DNA from: Owenia fusiformis
Taxonomy: Eukaryota > Annelida > Polychaeta > Sabellida > Oweniidae
Assembly (NCBI GenBank): GCA_903813345.2
Contig: CAIIXF020000005.1
Span: 13,211,375 to 13,275,374, forward strand
Length of the DNA stretch: 64,000 nucleotides
Direction of reading: 5' to 3'
Part shown: positions 57,901 through 64,000 of the stretch, piece by piece
Position numbering within the stretch: position 1 is the stretch's first letter
Layout of the letters: each line of letters begins with the position of its first letter
The notes under the pieces: model-generated
Databases searched by the model: none
The model's input: the letters and a program-made list of their open reading frames with translations, nothing else
Told to the model about the DNA's origin: nothing
Translations under genes and position numbers: made by a program

Positions 57901-59261
57901 AGATGTATTTACCAGAAATGCTTGACATAAATTATAATAACAGCAGTTCAGTATAACTATGAATGTATCTCAAAAGTCAAGTTCAATTTTGTATTTATAC
58001 AAAGAACCAATCATCTATTATTGTTAGGGCGACACTCCTTTTGATCATTTATTAATATGTAATTGTATGGTGTTTGACAAATCCTGTAAATTGTAATATC
58101 CCATATATTGAGATGAATATGAAGAGGACCCAGACGATGTACCCCATGAAATCCAGAACTATGCAGATGAGATTTATACTTAAGGCCGATTACCTCTGCC
58201 CCCTCCTTATTCTGTTACTACTCTCCCCCATCCTCCCCCAGGCAAGAACTATTACAATTTGATGTGCATTACTTACCAGAAATGATTGATATTAAGTATA
58301 ATCAAAGAAGTTGTAATGTAAATGTATCTCAAAAGTCAAGTTAGACTCTGTATTTATAGAGAAGGAATCTATGATAAGGGCGACGCCCAATTTTGATCAC
58401 TTGCGTAATTCTATGGTCTTTATACTTACCAATCATGCAGAATTATAATATCCGATATATTCAGATGAATGTGAAGAAGACCCAGAAGATGTACCCCATG
58501 GAATCCAGAACTATGTAGATGAGATTTATACTTAAGGGTGATTAGCTTTGCCCTCTTCCAATTCTGTTACCCCCCCATCTACCCCCTCCCCCATGCAATA
58601 AGTATAACACTTACATGTACATTATTTACCAAAAATGCTTCATATTTAGTATAACCAAAGAACATCATTATAAATGTATCTCAAAAGTCAAGTAAAACTC
58701 TGTATTTTTAGAGAATGGCAATCATCTACTATGATGAGGGCGACGCCCACTTTTGATCACTTATATAATTGTATGGTCTTTGACACTCCCCAGTTATGTT
58801 AATTGCAATATCCTTTATATTTAAATAAATGTTTGAACTGCCCTGGTAATTTTGAGAATGCTAAAATGTTCTGATACCTGTTGATTTGAAAAATAATCCA
58901 CATTCTATATTATGTACAGGTACAGGTTTTACCAAAATTAAGGATTTTCTCAGCAAAAATTGTGGTTTCCATGGCAACCCATGTGGCAGACCATTGAAAC
59001 TTTGCATACTACCTTAAAATGATCTCATCAACTCTTAATAAAATTATTATGATGATTGAAGACCAACTGAATGAATTATTCAATGATGATAATGTACCCC
59101 CTGTAATTTTCCTTTTTAGGGTCAAAAACCCAATTTTGACAACTTTCGCCCCGGATACGGCACGTCAGACTAAAATTTTCTGAAGAATCACATAAAAATA
59201 CATATGAAACAAGTAATTTCAATTTGTTCAGAAGCGGGTACATTTTTCGGTGCTACCTCAC
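54908..59261. mobile_element. 4.35-kb foldback transposon with ~1.5-kb arms
   Basis: GTGAGGTAGCACCGAAAAAT at the left and its reverse complement at the right, each next to TA, are the ends. About 445 bp of close inverted similarity follows (54908-55350 against 58832-59261). Further in, each arm has three ~365-bp units: ggtaagtgtcaaagaccata near 55379, 55742 and 56110, and inverted copies near 58070, 58430 and 58790. The centre (56460-57770) has decayed minus-strand coding sequence. The superfamily is not recognised; TA may be the target duplication. Confidence 0.85.
56463..57780 (-). pseudogene. Decayed ORF in the centre of the foldback transposon
   Basis: The minus-strand reading 57153-56890 contains HKISLECLLQFLLSPVPWAL followed by GTLTGLLARTEKP, a layout (hydrophobic block, then SPVPWALG..G...KT.K) that resembles proteins common in invertebrate repeat-rich genomes whose superfamily I cannot name with certainty. 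A second piece (56645-56463) has DVSGISSNIDPDIYAAFLALHTFTDEVSC. Between and upstream of these the frame is broken by stops and shifts. It is probably what is left of the element's own protein. Confidence 0.5.
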
Positions 59262-59367
59262 TAACTAATATGTGAAAAAATCTTAATTAACTCACATACG
59301 CTGTATTTCACCAAATAAAAGCTATAAACATCAAATCAAGGTAGGCATAATAAAACAATATTTAATG

Positions 59368-59565
59368 ATAAAAAATCATTGTACTTCACCCACCTTAACA
59401 AGTGTGAAATATAAGGATCGAAAATCATTGTTCTTCACCCACCTTAACAAGTGTGAAATATAAGGATCAAAAATCATTGTACTTCACCCACCTTAACAAG
59501 TGTGAAAAATATAAGGATCAAAAATCATTGTACTTCACCCACCTAAACAAGTGTGAAGTGAAGTA
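59368..59565. repeat. ~51-bp tandem repeat, four units
   Basis: attgtacttcacccacctta, then acaagtgtgaaatataagga, repeated near 59379, 59429, 59478 and 59529 with few changes. Confidence 0.9.
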
Positions 59566-61759
59566 TGTAGTTACATAAAACACATAACTGCCAAGACAAG
59601 CTGAATGTGATATAGTTCAGTAAAATGCACAGCCCCGAGAATCCAGTCTAATCCAGGTACATGGTGTATATAAATGCAATGTCTACATATGAAACATTTC
59701 CAGGAGCTGTGCGCTAAACTGAGATATATTCAAGTTTATCATTCAAATTACTATAACTTCTAAACATCAATGTGCCAGTTCTGCACAATATATCTCTAAT
59801 TGTGACCTAACACATGACTATATTTCTACAAACACATGACTGCTTTGAGGATACATATGACTATAAAGTCATGTTTCTTGAAGCTAAAACTTCAAATCAT
59901 ATCCCTTTATATCTTACAGACAATTTCTAAGATCTAATTTGTGCAATTATTCAATAAAAACTGACATCTGTACAAAAAGTTCATTGTATCCTAAGTTGAG
60001 TGCTTTTTTAACATTTAAGTTATATTTATACGGTATATATTGATTTTGACTTTTTAAACAATATACACGATTCACAAACAAAAGCATGCTTTCTGTTTGA
60101 GACTCCATTTCTAAAATCCGGTAAGAGGATATCATATATGCTCATAGAATCTACATATGCCCATTATTGAGTTTGACCCATTCTGATTTGTCAGTCTCCA
60201 CCTAAAGCTTGTGTATATCCCAAGGGATAGAACAGACAGTGGATTCAACAATGAGTTCGACTCTTTACTATTTATTGCATGGGCATATTCACGAGCATCA
60301 CATTTATAATAAAAATGGTGTCTCAAACATGAAAGAATATTAGCTTTCTGTTCCTATAATATGATTTACATAAAAGCACCATAATTTGTTTATTAGTACT
60401 TGGTGATTAAAAAGTACTTTTACACATATACTTTTCCATCACAGTTTAAGTTGGTTTTATTACACAAATTCACATTTTGTGGATATTCAAACATGTTGCC
60501 ACTTTGAAACTGTATATGACAAAAGGTGTGTACAAAGCCATAAAAATGAATGTTGCATAGAATAAATATACTATAAATTGTGACAATTTCAAATGTGACA
60601 ATATTTGATGAAAGATGAGCATTTTATACAGAGGAAAAAAATGATAAAACACTAAAATGTTTCATTGTAAAATCCACTGAATTGTTGTGTCATTTCATTG
60701 GTAAAATTGATAAAACATTGGTAAAACATTTAACTATCTTAAATACCAGCCTCTGTAGTGATAATTTATAGCTAGTTTCATTTTTTGTCAGTTTCTTATC
60801 TTATACTGCAAAACATTCATGCAGTGTTCTACAATATGACCCAAATGTTTAGTGTGTATGTAAGTTTTGTCAATTATTAATGTTGTGAAAGATCTCCATA
60901 ACAACAGTCCATACTTGGCCTTTCTTGAAATTCAACGCTATGCCATCTCACGTTGAGATATAACTCAATCTTGTTGGGTCTAGGTCTACACATAACTCTC
61001 AGTTTCTTCGAAACAAGCAACTGCAAGTTCAAATTTCAGCCCAAGACGGCTTTTGTGTCCAATTGTGTCGTTGTTTAAATTCTCAATAAGCTGTAACATA
61101 GCAACATATCGTGATGTCATTATCATTGTGTAAACTAACACCTTGATGTCATTAACTGTTTCCTTCAGTTTGTAAGTATCAACAATATTATTGAAGTGAA
61201 GTGGAGTAGTGAAATTTAAGTAAAATGGAGGCTATTAACAGAAACTTCTTAACATTAGAAATTCATAAAGTCTATTGATTCCTAACTGTGACATCATTAT
61301 ATCCATGTTACAATTGATTTACCAATTTATAGCTCTATGAAGTTTCTGTTAATGACCCCCTGGTTAGTTATTGATATGTTCATCTGATTCCTGAATTCAC
61401 CCTTTATCCAAAGCTAAGAAGCAGAAATCATTTCTGATGAAAATAGCAGCTCCATAGTGTTTTGTATAGATGAGGCTTCAAGTTTAGGATCTCCCTAGGG
61501 AGATTCTGCTTTCTCCTTTATTTACTGGCCAAGCATTTTATGATACTGCCCTCAAAATGTAATATCAGTATTTGGTACACCGATGACTATATTAAGTGTA
61601 GCCACACTACACTATTACGTTTAGAATTAAAAGCGTCTATGGAAAGCAACACCACTATGCTCCCTCAGCAGTTGATCCCTGGTTTCTATGGCAACCATTT
61701 TGGCATTTTAAGTCTGAAGCATTTTGACAAAATTGCCCCTTGATGTAGTCCCGTCAGAT
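59566..61759 (-). other. Plexin 3' flank / 3' UTR
   Basis: It follows the plexin stop at 61760. The first AATAAA on the minus strand is at 61522-61517, which would give a ~240-base 3' UTR; longer forms are possible. No other gene is seen. Confidence 0.45.
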
Positions 61760-63476
61760 TTAGGCATTGCTTTCGAAACAAGCTTGGACTTGTTCAAACT
61801 TATATGCTAGGCGATTCTTTCTTGCAAATTCGTCATCCTCTAGAGTTGCCATCAGCTAGAACAAGAAAGAAATAGGAAGTTGGAGTGAAATTGAAATATG
61901 AATGCCTCATATTGTTAATGTGTTACTTGAGAGTTAAGTTAAACATATGATGTGGAATGGATTTTAAGGAAGGCAAAGTAAAATAGTTTTAATTTAGATC
62001 TTTTATGTGTAGGTTTGTCTAACCAGCTCATACCCAAACAAGTCATCTGTTTAAGTCTAAAGGCACCATAAGCAAAAGAAACCAAAACCACCAGGCAATC
62101 AGGCATATTAACAGTGGAGTGACATCTTTACAAAAATGATGAAACTTTTAGAAACTTTAAGAATCATAAGAGACATCTTTATGAGAATAAAATGTTAATG
62201 ATAATGACTTGAATTTGATTTTATTATTTCTTAGAATAAAATACTCACATCTTCATAATATTTGACTGCGTATTGATACAGCTCATACATTGCTGCGTCA
62301 ATATTAAATATTTCTGTGTGTTGACGTGATTCATCAGCTAACATAGCATTCATATCCTGGTCACTAATCGCAGGCATCAGTTTGATTTCACGATAATAGC
62401 TGCAAGAATAAAACAATTCTGATATTAGGGTTTGCATTTAAGATGATTTGAATCCTGGCTAGTTCTGCCAAAATATTGACAAGCTAATGTCCATAATAAT
62501 CTGTTAAAACAGATTCACTAAACTTTAAGTGGGAAGTTGATCAAAAAAATCATGCTCCTAAGTACTACCACATTAACAATATACCTTTATTTTGAATAAA
62601 TAAAGTTACACAATATGTAAAGCCACATTATGTGTAAAGCTACATATTGAAAAGTGCAATATAAGCATATTATGAGTAAAGCTTCACTTACCCTTCGACC
62701 CATTTCTTATACTTGGGAATGTCTTTGGCATAGAGGAGTTTACTTGATGGGGAATCTTTCCCGAGTCTGTGTTCGCTCATTGAGCAACTGTCCATGAATG
62801 TCTGAGCCACAACCGACAGACACGAATCAACGATGTTCGATTTGTGGATGTCAAATACAAAGTTTGGGTTCTTAATGATGTTCACCCAGAATCTCAATGG
62901 AAGACTGGAAGTTACAAAATTATCACATTCTTAAATCATGATTAAAATTACTGTATTAAGTAATCTTCTAAAGTTGTAGTTATCGGTTTTTGAATTAATA
63001 GGATAGTTGGAATAGGTGGTAGCAATGCTGTGGGGAGAAAATCACTAATCTTGCGAGATGGCTATCCTAGATTTCTTATGATAAAAATCAATTTTATAAA
63101 AAAAAGTTCATAAAAATTAAATCTGTTGTCTACATTTTTATATAAATCAGAGTTTTCGCAAGGAAATCTTTAGAACCTGGAGAAAAAATGAATTTAATTT
63201 GCATCACATCACACAGTGCCATCATCTTTCAAAAGACTAGCGGAGAACGCTGCATAGTGCATATATTTTAAAAAAGTGTGCTCAAATATCAGTAGATGCC
63301 CCTTACCTGTTGGACTTCCAGGTGTGGACCACTTCAGGGTCTGCAACACCATGCAACAGGGCCTGATCATCCAGGAAATCAAACATGTTCTTTATGGCAA
63401 TGGGCAGGACTGTACCCCTGTGTGTCACACTGAAGATGGTCTCAAATAGATCATCTACAAATTGTTGTAACGTCCC
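61760..63476 (-). CDS. PLXN: Plexin, last four coding exons (C-terminal RasGAP region), partial
   Basis: Plexins are semaphorin receptors whose cytoplasmic part is a split RasGAP domain for Rap/R-Ras. Exons on the minus strand: 63476-63307, 62904-62692, 62399-62249 and 61855-61760 (stop TAA at 61762-61760). All have AG/GT junctions and agree in phase, giving 209 codons plus stop. Diagnostic blocks are [40 protein letters not shown] (across an exon junction), [40 protein letters not shown] and the tail [14 protein letters not shown]. The tail looks closer to plexin A than to plexin B, which is inference. The rest of the gene lies beyond the right edge. It is convergent with porcupine. Confidence 0.93.
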
Positions 63477-64000
63477 CTGAAGAAGAGAACAGCGGAATAT
63501 TATAAGCATATTTAAGCCTTTAAACAAACTTAATTACAGGGACACTCTGTACATTCAAGACAGGGGAGGTCGTCCTAACTAAACTTTTCAAATGTCTCAA
63601 CAATATCATATAAAAAAATGAATCATGAAACATTTACACTTTTGGCACAATATAAATTTTTTTTTCAATTTTTCATCTGTCCCATCCTCAGGGTACAAGC
63701 CATACAACAGTTACACCTAAGTTACTAAAAGCGGGTAGGTCATCCCATGATTTTTGGTATGAATTTTGTTTTTAAACAATATCCAGAATCAGCCATGCAC
63801 ACTTTTAGATTAACACCACCACTGACATCTATACAACAACATATTTATATTTGGCCATAGTACCAGAGACATCTATTTTGGATATCATTTTAATCAACAA
63901 TACCTGCAAATTACATTCCCATCATGCTAAAATTTCCAAGTTCAAATTTTTCAATGGAGTGTCTAATTTTCTAGTATTTCTGTACAATTTAGAGTATGAA
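63477..64000 (-). other. Plexin intron
   Basis: Sequence upstream of the exon that starts at 63476; the polypyrimidine tract and acceptor (ttcttcag) abut the exon. No further plexin exon was recognised before the window edge. Confidence 0.6.

Overview
The window is nuclear DNA of an animal. It has spliced genes with canonical GT/AG introns, a Wnt acyltransferase gene (porcupine), the 3' end of a plexin gene, an intronless carbohydrate sulfotransferase and a Mab-21/cGAS-like gene. The background is AT-rich and very dense in transposons and tandem repeats. A marine invertebrate, perhaps a lophotrochozoan such as a mollusc, fits this gene and repeat content, but nothing here fixes the species.

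Layout. 1-8.9 kb: a ~190-bp satellite, foldback and tandem repeats, a decayed Tc1/mariner element and a minisatellite. 9.1-10.1 kb (-): sulfotransferase gene. 10.1-14.3 kb: gene-poor, with 12.1-12.7 kb tandem repeats. 14.3-22.2 kb: a 5'-truncated LINE whose 3' part is split by a 6,733-bp Polinton-family element (15312-22044, 6-bp target duplication AACACT), itself interrupted by a 602-bp TTAA-type MITE. 22.5-25 kb: a mariner MITE and a ~118-bp ACGT-rich satellite. 26.35-32.96 kb: a second Polinton-family element of 6,616 bp (target duplication TCTGGT). 34.3-36.6 kb: a hAT MITE and another foldback element. 37.66-50.5 kb (+): complete porcupine gene in 13 coding exons, with a 633-codon intronless Mab-21/cGAS-like gene on the opposite strand inside intron 7. 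51-54.9 kb: porcupine 3' flank with tandem repeats and a Harbinger-type MITE. 54.9-59.3 kb: a 4.35-kb foldback transposon. 59.3-64 kb (-): 3' flank and last four coding exons of a plexin gene, convergent with porcupine.

The most interesting material is the pair of Polinton-family elements. Both start 5'-AGTAGT, both have 6-bp target duplications and long terminal inverted repeats, and both carry the same two genes: a zinc-finger plus P-loop ATPase of the viral packaging type, and a small basic protein. Neither shows a DNA polymerase, integrase, protease or capsid gene. The two copies are strongly diverged and have the genes in different order, so the two-gene module looks kept rather than left over. 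A satellite that borrows replication, integration and capsids from full Polintons while supplying its own packaging functions is a reasonable hypothesis. The second point of interest is the Mab-21/cGAS-like protein: it keeps all three catalytic acidic residues but has membrane segments at its N terminus and inside the nucleotidyltransferase core.
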